Source of the DNA: an uncultured Chloroflexales bacterium
GTDB lineage: Bacteria > Chloroflexota > Chloroflexia > Chloroflexales > Chloroflexaceae
Assembly: GCA_937902315.1 (NCBI GenBank)
Contig: CALGUG010000057.1
Location: 124,001-188,000, forward strand
Direction of reading: 5' to 3'
Length of the DNA stretch: 64,000 bases
Part shown: positions 35,667-44,497 of the stretch, piece after piece
Layout: every line of letters begins with the position of its first letter
How positions within the stretch are numbered: position 1 is the first letter of the stretch
Translations under genes and position numbers: made by a program
The notes under the pieces: model-generated
Seen by the model: only the letters and a program-made list of their open reading frames with translations
What the model was told of the DNA's origin: nothing
The model's database searches: none

Positions 35667-36017
35667 ATGGAGATCACCCATAAACGGTTTAATCGGGTTG
35701 ATTTGCTGGCCCTAAAGGGACGGCTAGACGCGACTACCTCACCGCAGTTGAAGCAAGAGATCGAGAAATTGTTTGCTGATGGCCGTTACCGCCTTGTTAT
35801 CGATGCATCGGGCCTCGAGTACGTTAGTAGCCCGGGTCTGCGCGTTTTGATCGAAGCACGCAAACGCGCTCGTGAATGGAAGATCACGGATCTTGAGGGT
35901 GGTGATGTCCGAATCGCTAACCTTCCCCCACGCATCAAAGAAGTCTTTGACCTGACGGGCTTTACATCGCTCTTTGATCTGTTCGATGACACGACAGAGG
36001 CAGTGGGCTCCTTTTAA
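35667..36017 (+). CDS. STAS-domain anti-sigma factor antagonist
   Basis: A 116-residue single STAS domain of the SpoIIAA/RsbV type: LLALKGRLDATTSPQLKQEI, LVIDASGLEYVSSPGLRVLI (the serine pair next to PGLR is the usual phosphorylation site) and VFDLTGFTSLFDLFDDT. Unphosphorylated it should bind an RsbW-like kinase; phosphorylation releases it. GGCAAGGAGGCAG precedes the start. A TATAAT at 35584-35589 is a possible -10 box. First gene of a three-gene partner-switching unit. Confidence 0.92.
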   Translation: MEITHKRFNRVDLLALKGRLDATTSPQLKQEIEKLFADGRYRLVIDASGLEYVSSPGLRVLIEARKRAREWKITDLEGGDVRIANLPPRIKEVFDLTGFTSLFDLFDDTTEAVGSF

Positions 36018-36072
36018 CGAAGCCCTATAGACGTCTGCTCTTCCATACGAGGATCAAGCGTACATCTATTTG

Positions 36073-36816
36073 ATGGAAATTCTTACTCTTACTGCAAATC
36101 TAGACGCGCTGGCGTATGTCAGCGCTTTTATCACCGCAGGCGCTGAACGTTCTGGCCTTGATGAGCGCGCAACGTGGCAAGTACAACTTGCGGTCGATGA
36201 GGCTGCAACTAATATTGTTCAGCATGCCTATGCAGGAACGGAGCCCGGGACCTTCACGATCACTTGGGAGGTTCAGGATAACCGTTTTATCGTGACTCTG
36301 CGAGATCATGGACGTTCTTTTGATCCTCAAGAAGTCCCAACGCCAGATATCATGTCGCCGCTTGAAGAGCGTCAAGTTGGCGGTCTTGGTATTTATTTAA
36401 TGACGCGCCTGATGGATGAGGTGCGTTTTGATTTTGATCCGCAAGAAGGCAACTTCCTGACTATGGTGAAATATATTACAGCACCAACTCGTGACGATGT
36501 TGTGGTCATGCCGCTCTCTGGGCGGGTCGACGCTGTAACCTCGCCACGTATCAGTGCCGAAGTGCGGGATCATATCGCTTCTGGTGCTCGCTACTTGCTC
36601 TTGGATATGAGCGAGGTGAATTTCCTCAGTAGTAGCGGTTTACGCGCCCTATTGCTCATTCGTAAGGAATTGATGACGGAGGGTGGCGAATTGCGGCTCT
36701 GTTCTCTTCAAGAGCAAGTATACGACGTCTTTGTATTAACTGGATTTACACAAGTTTTTGCCATTCATGCGACTCAGGATGAAGCGATAGCCGCTTTTGG
36801 GCAGGGGCGTGCGTGA
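36073..36816 (+). CDS. RsbW-like serine kinase fused to a STAS domain
   Basis: About 247 residues. The N-terminal half is a GHKL kinase of the RsbW/SpoIIAB type with N box VDEAATNIVQHAY, G1 box RDHGRSFDP and G2 motif VGGLGIYLMTRL. The C-terminal half (about 143-247) is a second STAS domain (VVVMPLSGRVDAVTSPRISA, then MSEVNFLSSSGLRALLLIR). Kinase and its usual antagonist substrate are therefore in one chain, so self-phosphorylation or competition with the neighbouring free STAS protein is possible. The 3' end overlaps the phosphatase gene as GTGA, implying coupled translation. Confidence 0.9.
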   Translation: MEILTLTANLDALAYVSAFITAGAERSGLDERATWQVQLAVDEAATNIVQHAYAGTEPGTFTITWEVQDNRFIVTLRDHGRSFDPQEVPTPDIMSPLEERQVGGLGIYLMTRLMDEVRFDFDPQEGNFLTMVKYITAPTRDDVVVMPLSGRVDAVTSPRISAEVRDHIASGARYLLLDMSEVNFLSSSGLRALLLIRKELMTEGGELRLCSLQEQVYDVFVLTGFTQVFAIHATQDEAIAAFGQGRA

Positions 36817-39800
36817 AACGTGAACAGGCACTGATTGGGTACTGTTTGCTGGTAGGGGCGATCGGTTGGATCTGGCTTATTGCCGTTAGCGCCGCCTTTA
36901 CCGCTTGGCCTGCTCTGCTCTTGTTTGGCCTCTTAGCGCTGCTGATCGACTTTTTTGGCTTCCGACTCCCCCCCGCAGATCCGCATAGCCTCGCCGGTGT
37001 GGTGCTGGTCACCATGGCCGTAGCGGTTAATCCAGAGAGTGCCGCTCTGGTAGCAGCACTTGAAGGCTTATTTTTTGGTATTCTACTGCCTTTTATCTAT
37101 AATCGACCGCGTAGCTTTTATGGAATCGTAGCGCGTCCACTGTTGCGTAGCGGCCTGCGAGGATCGACGATCCTTTTGGCGGCCACTATAGCGCGCTGGA
37201 TCAGCGGCGGCCCTGAACCGAATGCGATCATCTTGATCGCAAGCATTATGCTCTGTTATGCTGTGATCATGCAGACAGGGCGCGCCATTCGCGAATATCT
37301 GCAGGGCGGTTTGAGCGGCGTTCAAACCTGGTGGCATACCGCCTGGTTCTCCTCGTTGGCGGTCGAGATCGCCCCTATGCCGGCTGCCGCGTTGGGTGCT
37401 GCGATCTATAACCAGCTCGGTACGCTCTACTTTGCGCTGTTTGCGGTCTGTTTGTTAGCTGCTAGCTTCTCGGTGCGGCGGGCCGCGCTCAGCTTGCAGG
37501 TTCAGCGTCGCTCGGTGAGCGAACTGGCCTTGCTGAACGAAGTCAGCCGCGCCATTATTCGGAGCGAGCTTGATGTCGACGCGCTCTGCGATCTGATCTA
37601 TCGCGAGGCCAGCAAGATCGTCGATACCTCGTCGTTCCACTTGGGCCTCTTCGATGGCGATATGTACACCTTGGTGGTGCGCATTCAAGATCGTGTGCGT
37701 ATGCCGCGCCTAACGGTGCGCCTCGAATCGCGCGATGGAATCGTCGGCTGGCTCAGAACGACGGGCCGTGCACTCTTGGTGCAAGACTTCCTCGAAGAGA
37801 TGGATCGCCTGCCCGCCCGTCCCAGCTATCAGAGCGACCATCCGCCTCGTGCGGGCATCTATGTACCGCTGATCGCGGGCGATGCTGTAATCGGCAGTAT
37901 CTCGATTCAGAGCTACCGCCCGGCGGCTTTTAATGCCGATGACTTGCGCCTCTTGTCGTTGATCGCCGACCAAGCGGCGGTCGCGATCGCACGCGCGCGG
38001 GCCTTCGCCGACGCCAATAAACGCGCCGTTCAGCTGCAAGCCATTCAAGCTGTAAGCGAACGCATCACGGCGATCTTAAACCTCGATGAATTATTGCCCT
38101 CGATCGCGCGCCTGATCAACGAATATTTTGGCTATCAGCCTGTTCACGTCTTTATGGTCGATGAAGAGCGCAAGCGGGTCTTGTTCCGCGCCTCGACGGC
38201 GACCGATGTGAGTATGGCCGATATGCGCTCGCTTTCGATAGCGATGGGCGAGGGAGTGGTGGGCACAGCCGCCCAGACCGCCAGCCCGGTGCTGGTCGAC
38301 GATATGCGCAACGATCCCAAGTATCGCAATCTCGAGTCGCAGACGCGCTCGGAGCTGGCTGTGCCTTTGCGAGTCGGCGAGCAGATCATCGGTGTGCTTG
38401 ATGTGCAGAGCGACCGTGTCAACGATTTCGGCCCCGACGATCTGTTTGTGATTCGCACTTTGGCCGACCAAATCGCGATCGCGATCGATAGCGCCAACTC
38501 CTATACCGCACAGCAGGAGGAGGCTTGGACCTTAAACGCGCTGTTGCAGATCACGGCCAATGTCGCCAGCGCCAATAGTTTGGAAGAGCTTTTGCCGACT
38601 ATGGTGCGTCTGCCTCCGCTTTTGTTCGGCTGCTCGCGCTGTAGCGTGTTGCTGTGGGACCGCAATCGCAATCTCTTCACACCCATGGCGATCTATGGTC
38701 TGCCGAGACACGAGCGAGAGGCTTTGATCAATCACCCGCTTGAACTGCAGGCGGCGCCTTGGTTAGCTGAGGTAGCTCAGGCCGCTGCGCCTATGGCCCC
38801 TATGATTTTGAACCAAGCCCAGCAGCGTAGAGAAGAGCTTTCAAGCGAACTACAGCGTTTGATTTTGCCGGGTACGCTGTTGGTGATGCCGCTCTATGCG
38901 CGTGTTAACCTTTTGGGCTTGATGCTGCTCGATTTCGATGCGCCCGATAAGCAATTCGGGGCGCGCCAACGGGCGCTCTATTTGGGCACGGCGAATCAGA
39001 TGGCGAGCGCGCTCGAGAACGCCTTGTTGGCGCGCGAGGCCGAGGCAGCCGCACGTTTGGAACAAGAGCTGCAAGTGGCGCGCGAGATCCAAACCGCGCT
39101 GCTGCCCAGCCATTCGCCCCAAATCAAGGGTTGGGAGATTGTGGCCGATTGGCGTTCGGCCCGTTTGGTGGGCGGCGACTTCTACGATTTTTGGCAGGTG
39201 CTCGACGGGGCCGAGGCGATCGCTCCTATGCCAGACGGCGATAGCAAAGATGCCCAACGGCTTGGCTTTGTAATCGCCGATGTCAGCGATAAGGGCGTGC
39301 CTGCTGCGATGTTTATGGCTTTGTCGCGTTCGCTGGTGCGCGCGGCTGCACTCGATGGCTCGACGCCCGCCTTTGCGCTTGAGCGCGCCAACCGCTGGAT
39401 CACGCGCGACAGCGAGTCGGGCATGTTTGTGACGCTCTTTTATGGCGTGCTCGATACGAGCTTGGGCAAGCTGCGTTACTCTTGTGCGGGCCATAACCCA
39501 CCCTTGCTCTATCGCCCGAGCGAAGATAGCTTTTTGGAATTGAAGACATCTGGCATCGCGATGGGCGTGTTAGAGGAGGTTCAGCTCGGCGAGGCGGAGG
39601 TTGTGCTTGAGGTAGGAGACTGTTTGGTCTGTTACACTGACGGTGTTACCGAAGCCATTAATTTGAATGAGGAGCAGTTTGGGGTTCAACGTTTACGCGA
39701 TGTGATACGTAAGCATCATCAGTTGAGCGCAAAGCAGCTTCAAGATGCGATCGCCGAGGCTGTAACCAGTTTTACCAGTGGTCAACCACCGTTTGACGAT

Positions 39801-39836
39801 ATTACCTTGCTGGTGATCAAACGGGTGGCTTCATAA
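36813..39836 (+). CDS. Membrane-anchored GAF-GAF-GAF-SpoIIE (PP2C) serine phosphatase
   Basis: 1007 residues, GTG start overlapping the previous stop. The first 215 residues form a membrane sensor of about seven or eight helices. Three GAF-like domains follow (about 250-395, 427-568 and a weaker one at 588-745), then a coiled linker and an RsbU/SpoIIE phosphatase domain (about 770-1005). The phosphatase motifs are LVGGDFYDFWQ, FVIADVSDKGVPAAMFMALS, YSCAGHNPPLLYRP, CYTDGVTEA and FDDITLLVI, containing the metal-binding aspartates. It should dephosphorylate the STAS protein in response to a membrane or small-molecule signal. The operon holds all partner-switch parts except a sigma factor. Confidence 0.93.
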   Translation: MKREQALIGYCLLVGAIGWIWLIAVSAAFTAWPALLLFGLLALLIDFFGFRLPPADPHSLAGVVLVTMAVAVNPESAALVAALEGLFFGILLPFIYNRPRSFYGIVARPLLRSGLRGSTILLAATIARWISGGPEPNAIILIASIMLCYAVIMQTGRAIREYLQGGLSGVQTWWHTAWFSSLAVEIAPMPAAALGAAIYNQLGTLYFALFAVCLLAASFSVRRAALSLQVQRRSVSELALLNEVSRAIIRSELDVDALCDLIYREASKIVDTSSFHLGLFDGDMYTLVVRIQDRVRMPRLTVRLESRDGIVGWLRTTGRALLVQDFLEEMDRLPARPSYQSDHPPRAGIYVPLIAGDAVIGSISIQSYRPAAFNADDLRLLSLIADQAAVAIARARAFADANKRAVQLQAIQAVSERITAILNLDELLPSIARLINEYFGYQPVHVFMVDEERKRVLFRASTATDVSMADMRSLSIAMGEGVVGTAAQTASPVLVDDMRNDPKYRNLESQTRSELAVPLRVGEQIIGVLDVQSDRVNDFGPDDLFVIRTLADQIAIAIDSANSYTAQQEEAWTLNALLQITANVASANSLEELLPTMVRLPPLLFGCSRCSVLLWDRNRNLFTPMAIYGLPRHEREALINHPLELQAAPWLAEVAQAAAPMAPMILNQAQQRREELSSELQRLILPGTLLVMPLYARVNLLGLMLLDFDAPDKQFGARQRALYLGTANQMASALENALLAREAEAAARLEQELQVAREIQTALLPSHSPQIKGWEIVADWRSARLVGGDFYDFWQVLDGAEAIAPMPDGDSKDAQRLGFVIADVSDKGVPAAMFMALSRSLVRAAALDGSTPAFALERANRWITRDSESGMFVTLFYGVLDTSLGKLRYSCAGHNPPLLYRPSEDSFLELKTSGIAMGVLEEVQLGEAEVVLEVGDCLVCYTDGVTEAINLNEEQFGVQRLRDVIRKHHQLSAKQLQDAIAEAVTSFTSGQPPFDDITLLVIKRVAS

Positions 39837-39882
39837 GCCAGCGAGGATTTCTCCCCCCTCTCGCTGACCCTGTTTCATATCA

Positions 39883-39982
39883 TACCAAATCCGCTTGTTG
39901 AGATCAGTATTCTGGCTAAGAACCTTGTTGGGTTAAAGCCCTGGCCGCTAGAGCTGTGAAGAAAACAAGCGGATATGCCATA
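39883..39982 (+). repeat. Truncated type A repeat, copy 8 (core missing)
   Basis: Clean termini TACCAAATCCGCTTG and CAAGCGGATATGCCATA, with the inner right half GGGTTAAAGCCCTGGCCGCT, but the GTAGCCGTAGG core is deleted. It shows that the termini and right half define a unit of their own. Confidence 0.8.
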
Positions 39983-39986
39983 AGAA

Positions 39987-40020
39987 CGAGGTTTGGCAGT
40001 TATATTTCTGCCAAACCTCG
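39987..40020. terminator. Bidirectional terminator
   Basis: CGAGGTTTGGCAG and CTGCCAAACCTCG form a 13-bp perfect stem with an 8-base loop, between the converging phosphatase and RsbR-like genes. Confidence 0.8.
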
Positions 40021-40027
40021 AGTGTTG

Positions 40028-40903
40028 TTAGACATCGTCTGGAATAATTTTCGCCCCTGATTGGATTGCATACACAATTCCTTCTTGTAGGGTGCTGCGC
40101 GTCACGATCATACTCAAGTCAACATCAAGCGCGACTAAGGTTTGTGCGATCTGGGGCTGAACACCTGTCAAGACGACTTGTGCGCCTAACAAGGCAGTGG
40201 CGCGGGCCGTTTGAATCAAGGCATTGGCGATCAGGGTATCGACCATCTGAACGCCAGTGATGTCGATAATGACGATCTCGGCCTGATTATTCGAAACACC
40301 CTCTAAGAGCACCTCCATGATCTGGCGCGAGCGCTCCTGATCGATGTGGCCGATCAAAGGCATAATGATCACGTTGTCGGCTAGGGGGATCAGCGGGGTG
40401 GCGAGTTCGCGCAAGGTTTCGGATTGGCGCATCAGAAGTTCATTTTGGCGCCGAAGTTCATCTTCATGCTCTTTACGCTCGGTAATATCGCGAGCCGCCG
40501 CATAGATTAACCCTTGCTCGGTATCGGCGTTCGATAACCACTCGATCCAACGATATCGGCCATCTTTACAGCGATAGCGGTTGGTAAACGAGATCACTTT
40601 ATGGCCTTGGTTAAGCAGTTTAGCCGCTTCTATAGTACCCTCAACATCATCGGGATGTACGAACGAGAGAAATGGTTGCGCGCGAAGCTCCTCTTTTGTG
40701 TAGCCGGTTACTCGCTCCCACATCGGGTTGAGTAGCTGGAAGTAACCCGTATCGAGCGTGGCTGTACAAAGCATATCGAGCGCAAGATCAAAGAAGCGCG
40801 TTGCGTCTGCTTGTGACTGTATCGGCTCATCATTTGAATTTTGGGGTGGTGTCACTGCTGGTTCGTCGCTGTCTGATGAAGGGTTATTGATTTCTTCATC
40901 CAT
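40028..40903 (-). CDS. RsbR-like PAS-STAS stressosome-type regulator
   Basis: About 291 residues from MDEEINNPSSDSDEPAV; AGGAGG lies nine bases upstream of this ATG. A PAS domain with PAC motif occupies about residues 35-155 (RVTGYTKEELRAQPFLSFVH, FTNRYRCKDGRYRWIEWLSN). After a coiled linker comes a STAS domain of RsbR type (about 180-285: VIIMPLIGHIDQERSRQIME, IIDITGVQMVDTLIANALI). RsbR/RsbS proteins form stressosomes that sequester an RsbT kinase. The gene converges on the partner-switching operon, hinting at a shared pathway. No RsbT gene is in the window. Confidence 0.9.
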   Translation of the reverse strand: MDEEINNPSSDSDEPAVTPPQNSNDEPIQSQADATRFFDLALDMLCTATLDTGYFQLLNPMWERVTGYTKEELRAQPFLSFVHPDDVEGTIEAAKLLNQGHKVISFTNRYRCKDGRYRWIEWLSNADTEQGLIYAAARDITERKEHEDELRRQNELLMRQSETLRELATPLIPLADNVIIMPLIGHIDQERSRQIMEVLLEGVSNNQAEIVIIDITGVQMVDTLIANALIQTARATALLGAQVVLTGVQPQIAQTLVALDVDLSMIVTRSTLQEGIVYAIQSGAKIIPDDV

Positions 40904-40991
40904 TTGGAAGAGCCTCCTATCCCGGACAACTAGCAAGTAATTATGGAATGTATACCGTTGAAAAGGGACTATAGATACATAAGGAAATGGC

Positions 40992-41035
40992 TTGAGAAGA
41001 GGAGGCGTGTCTGTTCACATATCTCCTCTTCTCAA
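40992..41035 (-). terminator. Terminator of the SDR gene
   Basis: TTGAGAAGAGGAG and CTCCTCTTCTCAA make a 13-bp perfect stem with an 18-base loop, just past the SDR stop on the minus strand. Confidence 0.7.
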
Positions 41036-41073
41036 ACCATTGTGAATCGGCTGTTAAGAGCTGTATTTCAGCA

Positions 41074-41844
41074 TTATTGGCGGAAGATCCAACCGCCATC
41101 GACGGGGATGGTTGCGCCCGTCACAAATGCGTCGAACGGGTCGCTGGCACAGAGCGCCAGAATCAGATTGGCGACGACTTCGGGCTTGCCGATGCGCTTA
41201 ACAAGGTGGAAGGTCTCGGCTAGATATTTCACCGTGGCAGGGTCGCCTCCGTTGGCGAAACCGTCGAAGGTTTCGGAATAGACCGAGCCGGGTGCGATGC
41301 CATTGATAATGATGCCTTGGCTGCTGTATTCTTGGGCTGCGGTCTCGATCAGGCTTTCGAGAGCACGCTTGGAGGCACCGTAAGCGCCCAGCCCTGCAAA
41401 CGAGCGTTTGCCGATGGCCGAGCTCACGTGGAAGATATAACCGCCGCTGCCCTGAGCTTGAAACTGTTTGACTTGCTCGCGGGTCATTACAAACATCGAA
41501 TTCAGGTTGAGCGCGATAACCTGCTGCCACTCATCGAGGCTATATTCGGCCATTGGCTTGACCGGACCCGTGATGCCCGGGGTGTTGAGAGCGTAATCGA
41601 GACGTCCAAACTCTGCAACTGTCTGTTGAACAACACGAATAATATCTTCTTCTTTAGAAACATCTGTTTGACAGAAAGAGACCTCTCCATAACGAGAAAG
41701 TTCCTCGGCGATCGCTACACCTTCAGCTCGGCGACTTGCGATCATGACCTTCGCACCATCTTGCAAAAAGGCCTGTGCGGTCGCTTTACCGATTCCGCTC
41801 GTTCCGCCTATAACGAGTGCTACTTTCCCTTGTCGTGCGCCCAT
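41074..41844 (-). CDS. Short-chain dehydrogenase/reductase (SDR)
   Basis: 256 residues, classical SDR: GGTSGIGKATAQ (13-24), a diverged NNAG equivalent (ALNTPGITGP), catalytic Ser in FHVSSAIGKRS and Tyr/Lys in LGAYGASKRALE, and a C-terminal AFVTGATIPVDGGW. The usual NNAG reads NTPG here, as in some SDR subgroups. GGAGCAACCC precedes the start. Monocistronic, with a long AT-rich upstream region. Substrate unknown. Confidence 0.88.
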   Translation of the reverse strand: MGARQGKVALVIGGTSGIGKATAQAFLQDGAKVMIASRRAEGVAIAEELSRYGEVSFCQTDVSKEEDIIRVVQQTVAEFGRLDYALNTPGITGPVKPMAEYSLDEWQQVIALNLNSMFVMTREQVKQFQAQGSGGYIFHVSSAIGKRSFAGLGAYGASKRALESLIETAAQEYSSQGIIINGIAPGSVYSETFDGFANGGDPATVKYLAETFHLVKRIGKPEVVANLILALCASDPFDAFVTGATIPVDGGWIFRQ

Positions 41845-42358
41845 GGGTTGCTCCTTGGTTAGAGGTTATGGATTGACAGTTTTCACTAGGTTTTGAGGGT
41901 ACACAGCTTAGTTTGCCAATCTAAAATGTTTGGTGTGTAAATTATTACGGTCTCTAGTATATCATAAATTTACCTGATTTTTATAATATTTATCCATTAT
42001 AAACTAATTCTCGTATAAAATTAATCATGTAAATAATATTTACAAGCTTCATGCGCCTAATCTCCTCTCTTCTTATCGATCATCGATTAACGGTTCAAAA
42101 AGCGCATAAGATCGCTTCAGAACGCTGGAAATAGCCTAAAGCTAGCAATAGGATTTTGCTAGTGAAATTTTTTGACAAAGCGTCAAAATACACACCTAGC
42201 CTAATGGTCCTCACTTGTGCTAGTCCTTGCCTAACGCGCAGCATCAGCTCGAACTGGCTTGCCAACACTAGCCTCGTGCGGAGGGGCTAGATTGATTTAA
42301 GCGCCTTTTGTTACAATGGTGGCGAACGCTTCCAGCCTATCGGCGCAGAGGAGAATCT
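41845..42358. other. AT-rich intergenic region with small inverted repeats
   Basis: About 510 bases between divergent genes, very AT-rich at 41930-42040. CTAGCAA...TTGCTAG (about 42142-42162) and TTTGAC...GTCAAA (42171-42187) are small dyads that could be operator sites. A TACAAT at 42312-42317 may be the -10 box of the gene at 42359. No gene is supported. Confidence 0.45.
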
Positions 42359-42571
42359 ATGGACCCTAAAGACGAATGGATCGATCAGCTCAGCGAAGCA
42401 GAACAGAAGCTTGAAGCCGCTTACGAGATCTTAGCCGCTTTGCATGAAAGTTTACGCGAAGCTGGTCGGAAGAAAGATTATCAAGCGATCGGTGAAGTGA
42501 TCGAGCGTTTAGCGCGTTATGGTCGCCTTTTTCAAGATATGCGAGAGACCTGGTCTGGAGCAGAGGAGTAG
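42359..42571 (+). CDS. Small helical protein of unknown function
   Basis: 70 residues from MDPKDEWIDQLSEAEQKLEA, with AGAGGAGAATCT in front of the ATG. It is acidic and entirely helical, likely a coiled-coil dimer. It starts a three-gene run with ridA (5-base gap) and a GNAT gene (6-base gap), so it is co-transcribed with them. I know no family for it. Confidence 0.65.
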   Translation: MDPKDEWIDQLSEAEQKLEAAYEILAALHESLREAGRKKDYQAIGEVIERLARYGRLFQDMRETWSGAEE

Positions 42572-42576
42572 ATCCT

Positions 42577-42972
42577 ATGGCACCGCGTCGTGTCTATGTT
42601 GAAGGCTTGGCTCGTCTGCCAGCCTTTTGTCATGCCGTTATCGCCAACGATTTTATCTATGTGTCGGGGACGTTAGGGACTCTTCCAAACAGTATGAAGC
42701 TGGTTCCGGGTGGCACAGGCCCCGAGACCACGATCGCTTTGCGCAATATCGAGCAGATCTTGCAGGCCTGTGGCGCCAGTCTTGAAGACTTGGTGAAGGT
42801 CAATGTCTTTTTGGCTGACATGTCGACCTACGAAGAGATGAACAGCGCCTATCTCGCAGTGATCGGCAACAACCCGCCCGCTCGGATCACTGTTGGGCGA
42901 GCCGATTTGGCTTTGGGCGCAGCTGTCGAGATCGATGCTGTTGCCTATAAACCCGGCCTCGGAGAGGGATAA
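42577..42972 (+). CDS. RidA/YjgF-family reactive-intermediate deaminase
   Basis: 131 residues, the normal family length. Motifs are FCHAVIANDFIYVSGTLGTL, the central NIEQILQACGASLEDLVKVN, and the ARITVGRADLALGAAVEIDA segment, with the conserved Arg of PAR and the Glu near the C-terminus. RidA hydrolyses toxic enamine/imine intermediates from PLP enzymes. The insertion PGGTGPETT replaces the usual G-Q-T loop. It is the middle gene of a tightly packed three-gene unit. Confidence 0.88.
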   Translation: MAPRRVYVEGLARLPAFCHAVIANDFIYVSGTLGTLPNSMKLVPGGTGPETTIALRNIEQILQACGASLEDLVKVNVFLADMSTYEEMNSAYLAVIGNNPPARITVGRADLALGAAVEIDAVAYKPGLGEG

Positions 42973-42978
42973 ATCGTA

Positions 42979-43560
42979 ATGTCCGAACAGGAACAACTTC
43001 CTCAGTTGCAGATGCTTTTCGCCCAAGGGAGACAGATCGATCCGGCTTGGATGCTGCCGCCCGCGGGCTATTCGTTGCGAACCTATCGCCCAGGCGACGA
43101 AGCGGGCTTTTACCGCTTGATGGCTGGGGCTGGCTGGCCCGGCTGGGATGATCAGCGCCTCGCCCCTTGGAAGGCGCGCATGCTTCCCAAGTGCTGGTTC
43201 TTGGTGGTTCACAATGCCAGCCAAGAGATCGTCGCAAGCGCGATGGGCATCCAAGACCATAGCGATCTGCACCCCTTTGGAGGCGAGCTCGGCTGGGTCG
43301 CCTGTGATCCAGCCCATCAGGGCCAGAAGTTAGGCACTGTGGTTTGCAGTGCGGTGACGGCCCGACTGCTCGAGATCGGCTACGACGATATCCACCTCTA
43401 TACCGAGGATTGGCGTCTAGCTGCCCTTAAAACCTATTTGCGTTTAGGCTATCAACCCATGTTGCTCGATCAGAGCTATTATCAGCGCTGGCAGCAGATC
43501 TGCCAGAAGCTGAACTGGCCCTTTACGCCCGAGGCTTGGCCGCAGGTCTCAGCGCGTTGA
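42979..43560 (+). CDS. GNAT-family N-acetyltransferase
   Basis: 193 residues. The acetyl-CoA binding motif A appears as ELGWVACDPAHQGQKLGTVV, followed by the C-terminal signature DDIHLYTEDWRLAALKTYLR and LGYQPML typical of GNAT enzymes. The N-terminal 40 residues carry an extra helix. GAGGGA precedes the start, and a strong terminator follows. The substrate is not predictable; linkage to ridA may point to amino-acid-derived compounds. Confidence 0.86.
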   Translation: MSEQEQLPQLQMLFAQGRQIDPAWMLPPAGYSLRTYRPGDEAGFYRLMAGAGWPGWDDQRLAPWKARMLPKCWFLVVHNASQEIVASAMGIQDHSDLHPFGGELGWVACDPAHQGQKLGTVVCSAVTARLLEIGYDDIHLYTEDWRLAALKTYLRLGYQPMLLDQSYYQRWQQICQKLNWPFTPEAWPQVSAR

Positions 43561-43570
43561 GTCTAACAAT

Positions 43571-43610
43571 GAAAGAAGCTCTGCATCAGCATGCAGAGCT
43601 TCTTTCGTTT
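43571..43610 (+). terminator. Rho-independent terminator
   Basis: A 16-bp perfect stem (GAAAGAAGCTCTGCAT and complement) with a CAGC loop, followed by GTTTCTGTTT. It closes the RidA-GNAT unit. Confidence 0.85.
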
Positions 43611-43649
43611 CTGTTTGCTTGTAGCGAAATACTTCCCAAATCATCTTGC

Positions 43650-43800
43650 TGCTTTAAGACTCTGGCGGCCTGCTCTCTTCCCCAAATAAGGCTTGTGGCG
43701 CGTCCGCCTACGGCTACCAACATTCTGACCGCCACAAAGGGCTGCTAGCTGCCTGCGCTGCAAGGCCACCTCAAAACACCATAATCAACCGAGTTTCCTA
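43650..43800 (-). repeat. Type A interspersed repeat, copy 9 (reverse)
   Basis: The core is at 43699-43717 in reverse, flanked by CTCTTCCCCAAATAAGG and CACAAAGGGCTGCTAGCTG. The termini are partly eroded (ATAATCAACCGAGTTTCCTA at the right). It ends directly against the stop codon of the deformylase gene. Confidence 0.8.
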
Positions 43801-44337
43801 TCACTCGCCCTCGTCATCATCGGAGCCATAGTAGCGCAGGCTGTTGATATCGAGCAGGTGCTCGGTGAAGAGCACGCCATCGAGATGGTCGATCTCGTGT
43901 TGGAGCGCCCAAGCCAGCAGGCCAGTAGCTTTGCGAATGCGCTGCTTTTTGCCCTTCAGATCGTAATAATCGACTGTGACCCAGGTGGCACGCTCGATCT
44001 CGCCATACCAACCCGGTAGGCTGAGGCAGCCATCCATAATCCGTTCGCGCTCGGGGCTGATCTTCACGATGCTCGGGTTGATCAAAACATAGCGATCCTC
44101 GTTTTCGGGGCCAGCTTCGGCTTGTTCGTCGCGTTTGATCCCGATCACGGCGATGCGTTGTAACAGGCCGATCTGTGGGGCGGCAAGGCCGACTCCGTTG
44201 GCTGCGTGCATGGTCTCAAACATATCTTCGATCAATGTCGCAAGCTTCGGATTTGGCAGCTTAACGGGGTGGCTGCGCGTTTTCAGAATCTTCTTTTCTT
44301 CGGGCTTATCGATCCGCAAGATCCGACGGATTGCCAT
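43801..44337 (-). CDS. def: Peptide deformylase
   Basis: 178 residues. The three deformylase motifs are GVGLAAPQIG (48-57), DGCLSLPG (102-109, metal-binding Cys104; Asp replaces the usual Glu) and QHEIDHLDG (146-154, metal ligands His147 and His151, catalytic Glu148). The enzyme removes the N-formyl group from nascent proteins using Fe or Zn. GGAGG lies upstream of the ATG. The gene stands alone, without fmt next to it. Confidence 0.95.
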   Translation of the reverse strand: MAIRRILRIDKPEEKKILKTRSHPVKLPNPKLATLIEDMFETMHAANGVGLAAPQIGLLQRIAVIGIKRDEQAEAGPENEDRYVLINPSIVKISPERERIMDGCLSLPGWYGEIERATWVTVDYYDLKGKKQRIRKATGLLAWALQHEIDHLDGVLFTEHLLDINSLRYYGSDDDEGE

Positions 44338-44420
44338 AGTTCCTCCTTGGAATCGTTGGATTATGCTTTGCTGGTCCTAAAGCTATAAAACTTTGTTATT
44401 GTAGCATGGAAATGAACAAA

Positions 44421-44450
44421 TGTTCGTGGTGGAATGAGGCGTGGTATAAT
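44421..44450 (+). promoter_or_regulatory. Candidate sigma-70 promoter
   Basis: TGTTCG (44421-44426), 18-base spacer, TATAAT (44445-44450), about 48 bases before the CpXC gene. The -35 match is weak. Confidence 0.35.
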
Positions 44451-44497
44451 AGATTTTAAGATCTTTTTTTTGCGAAACCACTTCCAGAGGAATGCAT

